From Methanomicrobia archaeon DTU008 (lineage in GTDB: Archaea > Thermoplasmatota > Thermoplasmata > Methanomassiliicoccales > Methanomassiliicoccaceae), in contig LFRW01000001.1 of NCBI GenBank assembly GCA_001512965.1, positions 1 to 35,560 on the forward strand: DNA of 35,560 nt. The letters are read 5' to 3'. Under the pieces are notes generated by a model, which was given only the letters and a program-made list of their open reading frames with translations, had not been told where the DNA came from and did no database searches. Made by a program: the position numbers and the translations under genes. Numbering within the stretch: position 1 is the first letter of the stretch; every line of letters starts with the position of its first letter. This document shows, in pieces, positions 1 to 7,506 of the stretch.

Positions 1-160
1 CAAGACGGCGACCGCCGCGGCGGAGTAGCCCCGTCGCCCTGGTAGTGATGCGGTCTCCATACCGTCAAGCGCATCGACGCCTATCGCACGGGCGGTCGCA
101 AGGTCGAGGAGGTCGTGCTCATGCGGACCGCTCCCGGAGCGTTGACGGGCGATGGCGGCG
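1..160. other. left-edge sequence, no certain gene
   Basis: No complete gene is visible here. On the minus strand one frame stays open through the whole stretch and runs off the left edge, with GC-rich codons that look coding; an in-frame ATG lies at 60-58. On the plus strand the frame beginning about base 46 also has coding-like codon use until a stop at 238-240, but it has no start codon and runs antisense through the cupin gene. Only one of the two could be real, and the sequence does not say which. Confidence 0.2.
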
Positions 161-562
161 TCAGAGGAGGACGCTCTTCTCGACTGGCCGCGGAAGCTTC
201 ATCACCAGCACCCGCAGCTGCGATGCGCCAGGGTTTCTAAGCGTGTGGGGGATCCCGGCCGGGCTCTCCACCAGCGTGTCCGGCCCCACACGTTCCTTTT
301 CTTCCCCTATTTCTACCTCACACTCCCCCTCCACCACGTAGAACGCTACGTCCACTGGCGTGATGTGTTTCTTCAGCCCCTGCCCTGGTCGGATGGTCAG
401 ATGGACGATCTGTCCTTGTTCGCAGTCGTATATGGTCTTGGACTCCACTCCATGCGGATTGGGCCTTACGGGGGCGGCGGACACCTCGGTGACGATCATG
501 TCCCCTAGACGAGCCGGCAGTACCTTAACGCTGTCGCCACCGAGCTCTTCGTCGGCAACCAT
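161..562 (-). CDS. small single-domain cupin protein
   Basis: A 133-residue protein whose central part reads as one cupin beta-barrel. The first cupin motif is around residues 59-77 (GQGLKKHITPVDVAFYVVEG) and the second is PAGIPHTLRN near residues 102-111. The histidines in these motifs are the usual metal ligands of the family. There is no extra catalytic or DNA-binding domain, so the substrate cannot be read from sequence; small cupins of this kind include sugar isomerases, dioxygenases and metal-binding proteins. The gene starts with ATG at 562 and diverges from carS with only 30 bases between the two starts. I see no clear Shine-Dalgarno site, so a leaderless mRNA is possible. Confidence 0.8.
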   Translation of the reverse strand: MVADEELGGDSVKVLPARLGDMIVTEVSAAPVRPNPHGVESKTIYDCEQGQIVHLTIRPGQGLKKHITPVDVAFYVVEGECEVEIGEEKERVGPDTLVESPAGIPHTLRNPGASQLRVLVMKLPRPVEKSVLL

Positions 563-592
563 AATTTAGTGGTTAGCAGATTTGCCTCCCCC

Positions 593-1156
593 ATGGACAT
601 CCTGACAGCTGCCCTCATGGGCCTGGTGCTATTCCTCCCCGCGCTGATCCCCAACTCCGCCGCGGCGCTGTTCGGAGGCGGCACGCCGGTCGATTTCAAC
701 CGCACTTGGCGGGGCAAGAGGCTGCTGGGAGATGGAAAGACCTGGCGGGGGCTGTTCGGCGGCATCGGTTCTGGGATCTTCATCGGCCTTCTGATGCTGG
801 CCATAGCATACCTTGCCGGCTCGGACGATGGCCTTGGTTATGGACAGTTCCCGCAGAACGTGGGCGTCATAGCGTGCCTGGCCATCGGATCTCTGCTGGG
901 TGACATGGCCGGAGCGTTCATCAAGCGCCGATTGGGCATGGCCCGCGGTCAGAAGGCCCCGGGGCTGGACCAGTACGACTTCGTTGCCGGGGCTTTCCTG
1001 CTGACCTATCTGGCATATCCCTCATGGGTGATCTCCACATATCTCGAGGGAGAGGCCATAGTGGGCCTGGTGGTTCTGCTGATCTTCGTCCCAGTGCTCC
1101 ATAGGTTGGTCAACATAATCGGATTCAAGATGGGCACTAAGAAGGAGCCGTGGTAA
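593..1156 (+). CDS. carS: CDP-archaeol synthase
   Basis: Membrane enzyme of archaeal phospholipid synthesis: it transfers CMP from CTP to digeranylgeranylglyceryl phosphate, giving CDP-archaeol for headgroup attachment. The 187-residue product has about five hydrophobic segments (roughly residues 3-27, 52-74, 88-106, 128-145 and 153-172). The family signature is GDMAGAFIKRRLGMARGQKA followed by PGLDQYDF, the archaeal counterpart of the CdsA motif with its GD, KRR and PG-D elements. The ATG at 593 gives the usual N-terminus, a helix directly from MDIL; a GTG at 569 would add eight residues. pyrE starts two bases after the stop, so the two are probably co-transcribed. No regulation is visible beyond the short divergent spacer shared with the cupin gene. 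Confidence 0.93.
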   Translation: MDILTAALMGLVLFLPALIPNSAAALFGGGTPVDFNRTWRGKRLLGDGKTWRGLFGGIGSGIFIGLLMLAIAYLAGSDDGLGYGQFPQNVGVIACLAIGSLLGDMAGAFIKRRLGMARGQKAPGLDQYDFVAGAFLLTYLAYPSWVISTYLEGEAIVGLVVLLIFVPVLHRLVNIIGFKMGTKKEPW

Positions 1157-1157
1157 T

Positions 1158-1685
1158 TTGGTTGCAAGGATAAAGAAGGCCCTGATCGACTGCGGGGCGT
1201 TGGCGTATGGCGATTTCACCCTCGCATCGGGCAAGAGGAGCCCATATTACATCGATATCAAGAAGGCCAGCACGGACCCCTACGTGCTGGAGGCGATCGC
1301 CGACGAGATGGCCCGCCTGATCCACATGGAAGGGCTGAAGTTCGACCGTATAGCCGGCGTGGTCCTGGGTTCCATACCTCTGGCGGTGGCGCTGTCCCTG
1401 CGGACCAAGGTGCCGTACATCATGATACGCAAGGAGAAGAAGGACCATGGCACCGGAAAGCTCATCGAGGGCACGCTCCAGAAGGGCGAGAGGGTGCTGA
1501 TGGTGGAGGACGTCATCACCTCCGCAGGCTCCGTCGCAGAAGCCATCGATACCGTGCGCGAGGCTGGAGGGGAAGTGTCCATGACGGTGTGCGTGGTCGA
1601 CCGCCAGGGGGGAGGGATGGAGCGTTTGGCCGACATCGGAGTGGGACTGCGCTCCCTCGTGACGGCCGAGGAGCTGCTGAAGTGA
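1158..1685 (+). CDS. pyrE: orotate phosphoribosyltransferase
   Basis: Joins orotate to PRPP to give OMP in pyrimidine synthesis. The 175-residue protein has the type I phosphoribosyltransferase fold: an N-terminal hood containing SGKRSPYYID, which is typical of orotate enzymes, and the PRPP loop VLMVEDVITSAGSVAEAI near residues 113-130 with its acidic pair ED. The catalytic flexible loop is represented by IRKEKKDHGTG near residues 92-102. The start is TTG at 1158, preceded by AAGGAG at 1142-1147 inside the end of carS, a good ribosome-binding site; no ATG or GTG would keep the conserved N-terminus. The next gene overlaps it by four bases, so the run carS-pyrE-udg looks translationally coupled. 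Confidence 0.93.
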   Translation: MVARIKKALIDCGALAYGDFTLASGKRSPYYIDIKKASTDPYVLEAIADEMARLIHMEGLKFDRIAGVVLGSIPLAVALSLRTKVPYIMIRKEKKDHGTGKLIEGTLQKGERVLMVEDVITSAGSVAEAIDTVREAGGEVSMTVCVVDRQGGGMERLADIGVGLRSLVTAEELLK

Positions 1686-2242
1686 GAGACCTGATGAACT
1701 GCAGGGCCTGCGGCCTCTGCAGGGAACGTCAGAACGTGGTATGTCCCGATGGCGACCCGCTGTCGCCCGTGGCGTTCGTAGGGGAGGCCCCAGGGAAGAA
1801 GGAGGACGAGACGGGACGCCCGTTCCAGGGCCGTTCGGGCAAGGTTCTGGACAGCCTTCTGGAAGAGGAAGGCGTTCCCCGCTCATCCATCTTCATCACC
1901 AATACCGTGAAGTGTCGCCCGCCCGGCAACCGCGTGCCTACAAGGGAAGAGATGGCGGCATGCCTCCCCAACCTGGAAGAGGAGCTTCAGGACCGCCGAT
2001 TGATCGTTGCGCTTGGCCGTACCGCCGCCAGCGACCTGCTTCGTCGAGAGGTGAGACTGTCCGAGGAGCTGAACAAGGTAGCGAAGGTCACCATACGCGG
2101 AAGGGAGATCGATATCGTGGTCACCTATCATCCGGCGGCGTCGTTCTACAATTCCAAGGTCAAGGATGCCCTGAGGCAGACCATCAGGATCGCAAGGACC
2201 TATCTCGAGGGCCGCGGAAGCGCTTCCTCCAAAGGAATCTGA
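1682..2242 (+). CDS. udg: family 4 uracil-DNA glycosylase with 4Fe-4S cluster
   Basis: Excises uracil from DNA, the first step of base excision repair after cytosine deamination. From GTG at 1682 the protein has 186 residues. The uracil-pocket motif GEAPGKKEDETGRPFQG lies at residues 34-50 and the second motif is VTYHPAASFYN near residue 150. Cluster cysteines are the CxxC set at 7/10/13 and Cys78 and Cys94, spaced by 15 residues as in family 4. GTG overlaps the pyrE stop as GTGA, with GAGGAG eight bases upstream, which decides the start. The longer frame reaching back to 1589 is only read-through of pyrE. The last 59 bases overlap the end of the convergent glycosyltransferase gene. Confidence 0.92.
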   Translation: MRDLMNCRACGLCRERQNVVCPDGDPLSPVAFVGEAPGKKEDETGRPFQGRSGKVLDSLLEEEGVPRSSIFITNTVKCRPPGNRVPTREEMAACLPNLEEELQDRRLIVALGRTAASDLLRREVRLSEELNKVAKVTIRGREIDIVVTYHPAASFYNSKVKDALRQTIRIARTYLEGRGSASSKGI

Positions 2243-2888
2243 AGTTGTCCCACCCGTCCCGCCAGGATGATAGCTTGACCTCCCCCACGCGGCGGCGGTA
2301 GCGTATCATGACCTCCTTGGAGCGTAGCTTGCGGAACGCTTCTATCTTGATCTCTTCGGAGAAGGGCATGCCATCGCTCTCCAGCCTTATCTTCGACAGG
2401 ACTTCACGGCGGAACACCCACATGCCGCTCTGGGAGTCACGAATGATTCGGCCGAACAACAATCGAGTGGTGAACGAGAGCGCCAGGTTTCCGATCTTAT
2501 GCATCGCGCTCATCGCCCCTTCCTCCATATGGCCGAACCTATCGGTGCTGATGAACTCGAGGTCCTCCTCTTCGAGCATCTCCACGAGGGGGAGGATATA
2601 TTCCGCAGGATAGGTGCAATCACCGTCCATGGTTGCGATGATCTCCCCACGGGCCTTTGAGAAGCCGGTCTTGTATGCGCGGCCATAACCTCGACGAGGC
2701 TCCTCGATGACCACAGCGCCCTTTGCCTCCGCGATCTCACGGGTGCGGTCCTTGGACATGCCGTCCACCACGATGATCTCGAACTCTACCTTGCCGGAAA
2801 GGGCGGCGGACAGTTCGTCCATCACCTGGCCTATGCAATCCTCCTCATCGAGGGTGGGTATGACGACGCTCAGCTTCAAAAGGACCAT
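2184..2888 (-). CDS. family 2 glycosyltransferase, dolichol-phosphate mannosyltransferase-like
   Basis: A 234-residue GT-A glycosyltransferase that probably moves a sugar from a nucleotide donor to a polyprenyl phosphate, feeding glycan assembly at the membrane. Visible motifs are the nucleotide-binding strand LKLSVVIPTLDEE at the N-terminus, EIIVVDGMSKDRT, and the metal-binding motif TMDGDCTYP. The stretch DSQSGMWVFRREVL matches the acceptor loop of DPM1-like enzymes. There is no membrane segment, so it is the catalytic domain only. ATG 2888 is chosen over GTG 2903 because a TATA element lies about 24 bases upstream of it, implying a leaderless mRNA. Its 3' end overlaps udg by 59 bases on the opposite strand. 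Donor and acceptor cannot be settled from sequence. Confidence 0.87.
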   Translation of the reverse strand: MVLLKLSVVIPTLDEEDCIGQVMDELSAALSGKVEFEIIVVDGMSKDRTREIAEAKGAVVIEEPRRGYGRAYKTGFSKARGEIIATMDGDCTYPAEYILPLVEMLEEEDLEFISTDRFGHMEEGAMSAMHKIGNLALSFTTRLLFGRIIRDSQSGMWVFRREVLSKIRLESDGMPFSEEIKIEAFRKLRSKEVMIRYRRRVGEVKLSSWRDGWDNFRFLWRKRFRGPRDRSLRS

Positions 2889-2905
2889 CAGTACATCCAG
2901 CACTA

Positions 2906-2918
2906 CTTGATTAAATCT
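2906..2918 (-). promoter_or_regulatory. TATA box for the DPM1-like gene
   Basis: On the minus strand this reads GATTTAATCAA, centred about 24 bases before the ATG at 2888. That is the normal distance for an archaeal TATA box with transcription starting at or next to the start codon. Confidence 0.5.
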
Positions 2919-2936
2919 CGCCCCTATTATGGCTAC

Positions 2937-3743
2937 CTATCTGTTCGTGGCATCCTGCCTTTCTCTTCTAGAGTCCTTGGCCAACTTGTACCCTATGTAG
3001 CCGAGGAGCGCCACCGCCAGCCTGGTGAGGGCCCAGAAGCTCATCTTCTGCCGGAACATCTTGATCGGATCGTATTTGCCCCAGAGGTTGCCATGCTTCA
3101 TGGTAAGTTGCTTCCTCCCAGCGCCGTTCCAGAAGGCCTGTCTGTAAAATCCGTATACTGTGGACTTGGTTCTTCGATATACGATCGCGTCAGGATTGTA
3201 GACTATCCTATATCCGGCATCTACAGCGCGATAGTTCAGGTCGATGTCCTCGGCGGTGATGAACCAGTTGTCGAAACCGCCCACCTTCTCGATGACCTCG
3301 CGACGGAACGCTTCGTTGGCCGAGGGGTATGAGACGTCGAAGCCCTTATGCTGCAGCTCCACACGGTCCAGTTCCTCCCATGCCCTCAGTCCGATCATGA
3401 TGGAGCGGCCTGCCACTATGTCGGCGCCGGCCCGAAAGCTCTTCCTCATCTCCCTCAGCCAGTTCGGATTGGCCAGATCGTCGCCTCCAGTGAATGCGAC
3501 GATCTCACCTTTGGCCTTGGATATTCCATAATTGGTGCTCTCCCCCCTCCGCCCGGGCTTGATATGTAGTTGAATGAACGGATATCTGTCAATGTATCTC
3601 TGGACGATCTCTCGCGTTCGATCCTTTGAGCCAGCATCAACCACGATGATCTCTATCGGCCCCTCTTGTATGACCAAGGAGTCTAGAAGGTCAGCGATGT
3701 ACCTCTCCTCGTTCTTTACGTTCAGGACCACACTGATGAGCAT
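2937..3743 (-). CDS. family 2 glycosyltransferase
   Basis: A 268-residue glycosyltransferase of the GT-A fold. The N-terminus MLISVVLNVKNEERYI is the donor-binding strand, EIIVVDAGSKDRTREIV follows, and FTGGDDLANP near residue 90 is the metal-binding motif (GDD in place of DxD). WFITAEDIDLNYRAVDAGYR near residue 160 carries the ED catalytic-base motif of processive and chain-extending family 2 enzymes. The C-terminus holds one weak hydrophobic stretch (WALTRLAVALLGYIGY) that could touch the membrane. It lies upstream of the DPM1-like gene on the same strand, with 48 bases between the TAG stop and the next ATG. It likely extends a lipid-linked or surface glycan; the specific sugar is unknown. 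Confidence 0.88.
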   Translation of the reverse strand: MLISVVLNVKNEERYIADLLDSLVIQEGPIEIIVVDAGSKDRTREIVQRYIDRYPFIQLHIKPGRRGESTNYGISKAKGEIVAFTGGDDLANPNWLREMRKSFRAGADIVAGRSIMIGLRAWEELDRVELQHKGFDVSYPSANEAFRREVIEKVGGFDNWFITAEDIDLNYRAVDAGYRIVYNPDAIVYRRTKSTVYGFYRQAFWNGAGRKQLTMKHGNLWGKYDPIKMFRQKMSFWALTRLAVALLGYIGYKLAKDSRRERQDATNR

Positions 3744-3763
3744 CTGAATAGATAAGAGCGGTT

Positions 3764-3776
3764 GATATAAAAAAAG
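3764..3776 (-). promoter_or_regulatory. TATA box for the minus-strand glycosyltransferase
   Basis: The minus strand reads TTTTTATATC about 26 bases before the ATG at 3743. This is the clearest TATA box in this part of the window and suggests a leaderless mRNA for the two-glycosyltransferase transcript. Confidence 0.6.
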
Positions 3777-3851
3777 ATTAGATGTTCGATCGGAGTTCTC
3801 TCAGACTCGAAGAGGATGCGTCGACGGAGCTGCAGCCAGAGGCCTGAATGT

Positions 3852-3864
3852 GCAAACCCTTATG
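3852..3864 (+). promoter_or_regulatory. probable promoter of the sugar-biosynthesis run
   Basis: The plus strand reads GCAAACCCTTATGC, with its AT-rich part about 30 bases before the ATG at 3891. It is a weak TATA-like element, but it is the only candidate in the 147-base divergent spacer for the plus-strand genes. Confidence 0.3.
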
Positions 3865-3890
3865 CCCGAAGAACAGCTTCATAGCATGTG

Positions 3891-4343
3891 ATGAAGATAT
3901 TGGCCACCCATTATTCCATTAAAGATTGCGATATCGGCGAAGGCACCATCATCAGGGACTTCGTCAATCTCTATGGCTGCAAGATAGGAAGGGACTGCAA
4001 GATCGCTGCCTATGTAGAGGTGCAGAGGGGGGTGGCAATAGGCGACCGGTGCAAGGTCGAAGCGTTCGCGTTCATCCCGACGGGCGTCACGATCGGCAAC
4101 GAAGTGTTCATCGGTCCGCACGTCTGTTTCACAAACGACCTCCATCCTCGGGCGGTGGGCGACTGGGAGATCACTCCGACCGTTGTGAAGGATGGGGCAT
4201 CCATCGGGGCCGGTTCGGTCATCGTCTGTGGCGTTACCATCGGAGAGGGCGCAATGGTCGGAGCGGGCTCCGTGGTCACGCGTGACGTTCCCGACGGAGC
4301 GACCGTGGTAGGAAACCCCGCGAGACCGATAAGGAGAGGGTGA
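3891..4343 (+). CDS. WbpD/WlbB-like nucleotide-sugar N-acetyltransferase
   Basis: A 150-residue left-handed beta-helix acyltransferase built of hexapeptide repeats (for example IGEGTI, IGRDCK, IGNEVF, IGAGSV). It matches the WbpD/WlbB family, which acetylates the 3-amino group of UDP-2-acetamido-3-amino-glucuronate. The indicators are FVNLYGCKIG near the N-terminus and the HVCFTND segment, which carries the active-site histidine, followed by PRA. The repeats end in GNPARPIRRG, the usual cap. ATG 3891 follows an in-frame GTG at 3888; either could serve. The aminotransferase starts two bases after the stop, and an oxidoreductase follows, so three steps of one nucleotide-sugar pathway are adjacent. 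The WbpD assignment rests on motifs and neighbours, not on a search. Confidence 0.82.
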   Translation: MKILATHYSIKDCDIGEGTIIRDFVNLYGCKIGRDCKIAAYVEVQRGVAIGDRCKVEAFAFIPTGVTIGNEVFIGPHVCFTNDLHPRAVGDWEITPTVVKDGASIGAGSVIVCGVTIGEGAMVGAGSVVTRDVPDGATVVGNPARPIRRG

Positions 4344-4344
4344 C

Positions 4345-5430
4345 ATGTCACGCATACCGGTATCGCGCCCCGTCATGACCGAGGAGATGATCGAGGCCGC
4401 CTCGAACGCGTTGGCGAACGAGCGTCTCGTCATGGGGGAGAGCGTCTTCAAGTTCGAGGAGGAGTTCGCCCGGTACGTAGGCGTCGATCACGCCATATCC
4501 GTCTCGTCGGGCACCGACGCTCTGATACTCTCGTCGATCGCTCTGAACGTCAGAGCGAGAGAGGTCGTCACGAGCACGTTCTCGTTCATAGCGACGGCGA
4601 ACTCGATCGTTCACGCTGGCGGCACGCCGGTGTTCGCCGACGTCCTGTCGAACGGCAACATCGACCCGAAGGAGATCAGAACGAGAAGGGAGACGGCCGC
4701 GGTGATGCCCGTGCATCTGTACGGGCATCCGGCCGACATGGACGCTATAGCTGAAGCGGCACCGAACGTCAAGATCATAGAGGACGCCTGCCAGGCGCAT
4801 GGAGCGATGTACAAGGGAAGGAAGGTCGGTTCGATCGGCGACGTCGGCTGTTTCTCGTTCTACCCGACGAAGAACATGACCGTCGGCGGTGATGGCGGGA
4901 TGATCACGACGAACGACGATCGTCTCGCACGCGATCTAAGAAAGCTCAGGGACTGCGGTCGAGTGTCGCGGTACGAGCACGACGTCTTCGGCTTCACCTC
5001 GAGATTGAACACCGCCAACGCCGCCATCGGACGTGTTCAACTGAGACATCTGGACGAATGGAACGACCGTAGACGCGAGATAGCGAGACGGTACGCGGAG
5101 AAGCTGAAGGACATCGAAGCGATCAGGCTGCCGCCCCTCGGTTCGAAGGATGTCACTCCGGTCTTCCATCTCTTCGTGATCCAATGCGATGATCGAGACT
5201 CGCTGGCGAAGCATCTGAACGAGAACGGCGTGGATACGGCGACGCATTACCCGATACCGATACATCTACAACCGGCGTACCGCGACGCGTTCGGCTTCGC
5301 GCCAGGCAGCTATCCGGAAAGCGAGCGTCTGTCCAGGACCGCTCTCTCGCTGCCGATGTTCCCGGAGATGACGGACGAGCAGGTCGATGAGGTGTGTCGA
5401 CTCATCGTCGAGCATTATGGGGGCAGGTGA
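4345..5430 (+). CDS. DegT/DnrJ/EryC1 (WbpE-like) sugar aminotransferase
   Basis: PLP-dependent aminotransferase of 361 residues that adds an amino group to a 3-keto nucleotide sugar. The PLP-binding lysine is Lys176 in SFYPTKNMTVGGDGG; EDACQAHGA near residues 148-156 carries the aspartate that holds the pyridinium, and SVSSGTDAL is the phosphate pocket. Between a WbpD-like acetyltransferase and a WbpB-like oxidase it most likely makes the 3-amino intermediate of UDP-GlcNAc(3NAc)A. AAGGAGAGGG just before ATG 4345 is a good ribosome-binding site. Codon use differs from the neighbours: about 16 serines use TCG and only two TCC, threonine is often ACG and arginine often AGA. This fits acquisition from another genome. 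Confidence 0.9.
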   Translation: MSRIPVSRPVMTEEMIEAASNALANERLVMGESVFKFEEEFARYVGVDHAISVSSGTDALILSSIALNVRAREVVTSTFSFIATANSIVHAGGTPVFADVLSNGNIDPKEIRTRRETAAVMPVHLYGHPADMDAIAEAAPNVKIIEDACQAHGAMYKGRKVGSIGDVGCFSFYPTKNMTVGGDGGMITTNDDRLARDLRKLRDCGRVSRYEHDVFGFTSRLNTANAAIGRVQLRHLDEWNDRRREIARRYAEKLKDIEAIRLPPLGSKDVTPVFHLFVIQCDDRDSLAKHLNENGVDTATHYPIPIHLQPAYRDAFGFAPGSYPESERLSRTALSLPMFPEMTDEQVDEVCRLIVEHYGGR

Positions 5431-6389
5431 TGAGACACTTCAACGTGGCCGTTCTAGGTGTAGGATATTGGGGGAAAAAGATCGTTGACGAATACCACAA
5501 TATCCCTGGCGTCAACGTTAGGGCTGTCTCCGACAAGGTGGACAAGAACTTGGACTTCTGCCGGGACAGGTACGGGGTCGAGAACCTGTTCCATGACTAC
5601 CGCGAGGCTCTTGAAGACCCATCGATCACGGCGGTGAACATCGCTCTTCCCAATTCGTTGCACTATCAGGCCACCCGAGATGCTCTGGAGGCGGGGAAGC
5701 ATGTGCTGGTGGAGAAACCCATAGCCCTCACCTCACGAGAGGGGAAGGAGCTGGTGGACCTCGCAGAGGAGATGAACCTGACGCTATCGGTCGGACACAT
5801 CTATCGATTCAACAATGCCATGAACGAAGTGCGGAGACTGCTACGCTCCAACTTCTTTGGACGGACGTTCTTCATGAACCTCATGTGGATGAACCTGGAG
5901 CCTTCCTATCCAGACCGCGACGTGATCGTCGATCTGGCCCCTCATACCTTCGACATCACCAACTTCATCTTCGATGACTGGCCATGCAAGATATCGTGCA
6001 CCGGGGCTGCCTATCGGAGGAAGAGCATGGAGGAGACCGCGTTCATCAGCGCGCAGATGCCTGACGGCGTCATAGCACATGCGACGCTATCCTGGCTGAC
6101 GCCAAGGAAGGTTAGACAGGTGGAGATAGTGGGAGAGAACCGCTCCGCCCTCATCGATGCGGTGTCGCAAGAGGTGACGATCTATGAATCGGGATACACC
6201 TACCGGCTTGGAGTGGAGCGCAACAACACCATTCAGACGGAACTGGTCCACTTCCTCCGCTCCATCGGCGATCCCCTGACGGAAACGAGGAACTCTGGCG
6301 CCATCGGCGTACGCACGGTGGAGATGATCGAGGCGGCAAAGCGCTCCCTGGCCGAGGGACGTTCCATAGAGGTGCCCCAGGGGCAATGA
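5430..6389 (+). CDS. Gfo/Idh/MocA oxidoreductase, WbpB/WlbA-like
   Basis: A 319-residue NAD-dependent sugar oxidoreductase. The N-terminal Rossmann domain begins FNVAVLGVGYWGKK, with the glycine-rich loop GVGYWG. The catalytic EKP motif is in VLVEKPIAL near residue 95, and a C-terminal alpha/beta domain follows with DLAPHTFDI near residue 170. In its place it likely oxidises the C3 hydroxyl of UDP-GlcNAc-uronate to give the keto substrate of the aminotransferase. ATG 5430 overlaps the previous stop as ATGA, which indicates coupling; the frame extending back to 5394 lies inside the aminotransferase gene. A UDP-GlcNAc 6-dehydrogenase (WbpA) would be needed to supply substrate and is not in this window. 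Confidence 0.87.
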   Translation: MRHFNVAVLGVGYWGKKIVDEYHNIPGVNVRAVSDKVDKNLDFCRDRYGVENLFHDYREALEDPSITAVNIALPNSLHYQATRDALEAGKHVLVEKPIALTSREGKELVDLAEEMNLTLSVGHIYRFNNAMNEVRRLLRSNFFGRTFFMNLMWMNLEPSYPDRDVIVDLAPHTFDITNFIFDDWPCKISCTGAAYRRKSMEETAFISAQMPDGVIAHATLSWLTPRKVRQVEIVGENRSALIDAVSQEVTIYESGYTYRLGVERNNTIQTELVHFLRSIGDPLTETRNSGAIGVRTVEMIEAAKRSLAEGRSIEVPQGQ

Positions 6390-6390
6390 G

Positions 6391-7506
6391 ATGGGCGCGA
6401 GCGTCCTGATGCTTGTCACCAACGGCTTCCGCCCCGATCCGCGCGTGGCCAAGGAGGCGGAGGCCCTGGTGAAGGATGGCTACGACGTCACCGTTCTGGC
6501 ATGGGACAGGGAGAACGCGTTCCCAGATCGCGAGGAGCATCGGGGAGCGCACATAATGCGCATCAGGACCGGCTGGGCCGGTTCCATGCTTCATTTCCTC
6601 ATCAATTACCCTCTGTTCTTCCTTCGCGGACTCATCATGGCGCTCCGCCGTGAGGACGACATCGTTCACAGCCATGACTTCGACACCCTCCCGCTCGGCT
6701 TCATGGTGTCATGGATGAAGCGCATCCCTCTGGTGTTCGACGCCCATGAGAACTATGCTCAGATGATCTCCATCGATGCGCCTCATATCGTACCAAGGCT
6801 TGTTCTGTGGATGGAGGGGATCCTCACCAGGCGTGCGGACCTGGTCATCACGGTAAGCGAGGTGCACGCCGCGCACATGAGGCCGAACGCGCGGAATGGC
6901 GTGGTTCTCGTCGAGAACTGCATCAACGTCCCTTCCGACGTTCCAGAGCCCGAGTTCAAGGATCGGCGGCTTCGCCTGTTGTACGTCGGTACGCTGGAGC
7001 CCATGCGGTACATTCTGGAAAGCATCGACGCCACCCGCGACATCGATGGCTGCGTGTACGAGGTGGCAGGTTGGGGGCGCCTGGAGGAGGACGTCCGCAA
7101 ACGGTCGGATGGAAGCAAGGTACGGTTCCTGGGGGTCCTGCGGCACCACGACATGCTCATGAGGATGGCCTCAAGCGACGTGGTGCTGTGCCTCCTCGAC
7201 CCGTCCAATCAGAACTATGTGGGCAATTCCCCGACCAAGATATATGAGGCCATGGCCGTGGGCGTCCCCGTCCTCACCACGGGTGGTACCACGAGCGGTG
7301 ACCTTGTAGCCCGTGAGAAGTGCGGCCTGGTGATCGACTGGAGCGAGGAGAGCTACCGGAGCGCCATAGAGAAGCTGCGCGAACCTGGACTGCGGAGGGA
7401 GATGGGGAGGGCCGGTAGGGCGGCCGTCGAGCGGGAATACAACTGGGACAACATGAAGCGCCGTCTCCTGGACGGTTATCGCGACGCTTTGCTGAGGTCA
7501 CGATAG
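6391..7506 (+). CDS. family 4 glycosyltransferase
   Basis: A 371-residue GT-B fold glycosyltransferase. The N-terminal domain has MLVTNGFRPDPRVAKEAEAL and HSHDFDTLP; the C-terminal donor domain has LLYVGTLEP, FLGVLRHHDM and the nucleotide-sugar motif SPTKIYEAMAVGVPVLTT, with the EAMAxGxPV signature. It begins one base after the oxidoreductase stop, so it belongs to the same transcript as the WbpD/E/B-like genes. It may therefore use the sugar they make. There are no membrane segments, so it acts at the cytoplasmic face. Stop is TAG at 7504-7506. The last nine bases overlap the convergent glycosyltransferase. Acceptor and linkage are not predictable. Confidence 0.9.
   Translation: MGASVLMLVTNGFRPDPRVAKEAEALVKDGYDVTVLAWDRENAFPDREEHRGAHIMRIRTGWAGSMLHFLINYPLFFLRGLIMALRREDDIVHSHDFDTLPLGFMVSWMKRIPLVFDAHENYAQMISIDAPHIVPRLVLWMEGILTRRADLVITVSEVHAAHMRPNARNGVVLVENCINVPSDVPEPEFKDRRLRLLYVGTLEPMRYILESIDATRDIDGCVYEVAGWGRLEEDVRKRSDGSKVRFLGVLRHHDMLMRMASSDVVLCLLDPSNQNYVGNSPTKIYEAMAVGVPVLTTGGTTSGDLVAREKCGLVIDWSEESYRSAIEKLREPGLRREMGRAGRAAVEREYNWDNMKRRLLDGYRDALLRSR

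Noticed and set aside
2888-3743. The two minus-strand glycosyltransferases are in the same frame, separated by TAG and 16 open codons
   Set aside because: One chance in three for frame; a TATA box lies in the gap at the right distance for the second gene, so separate genes are more likely than read-through.
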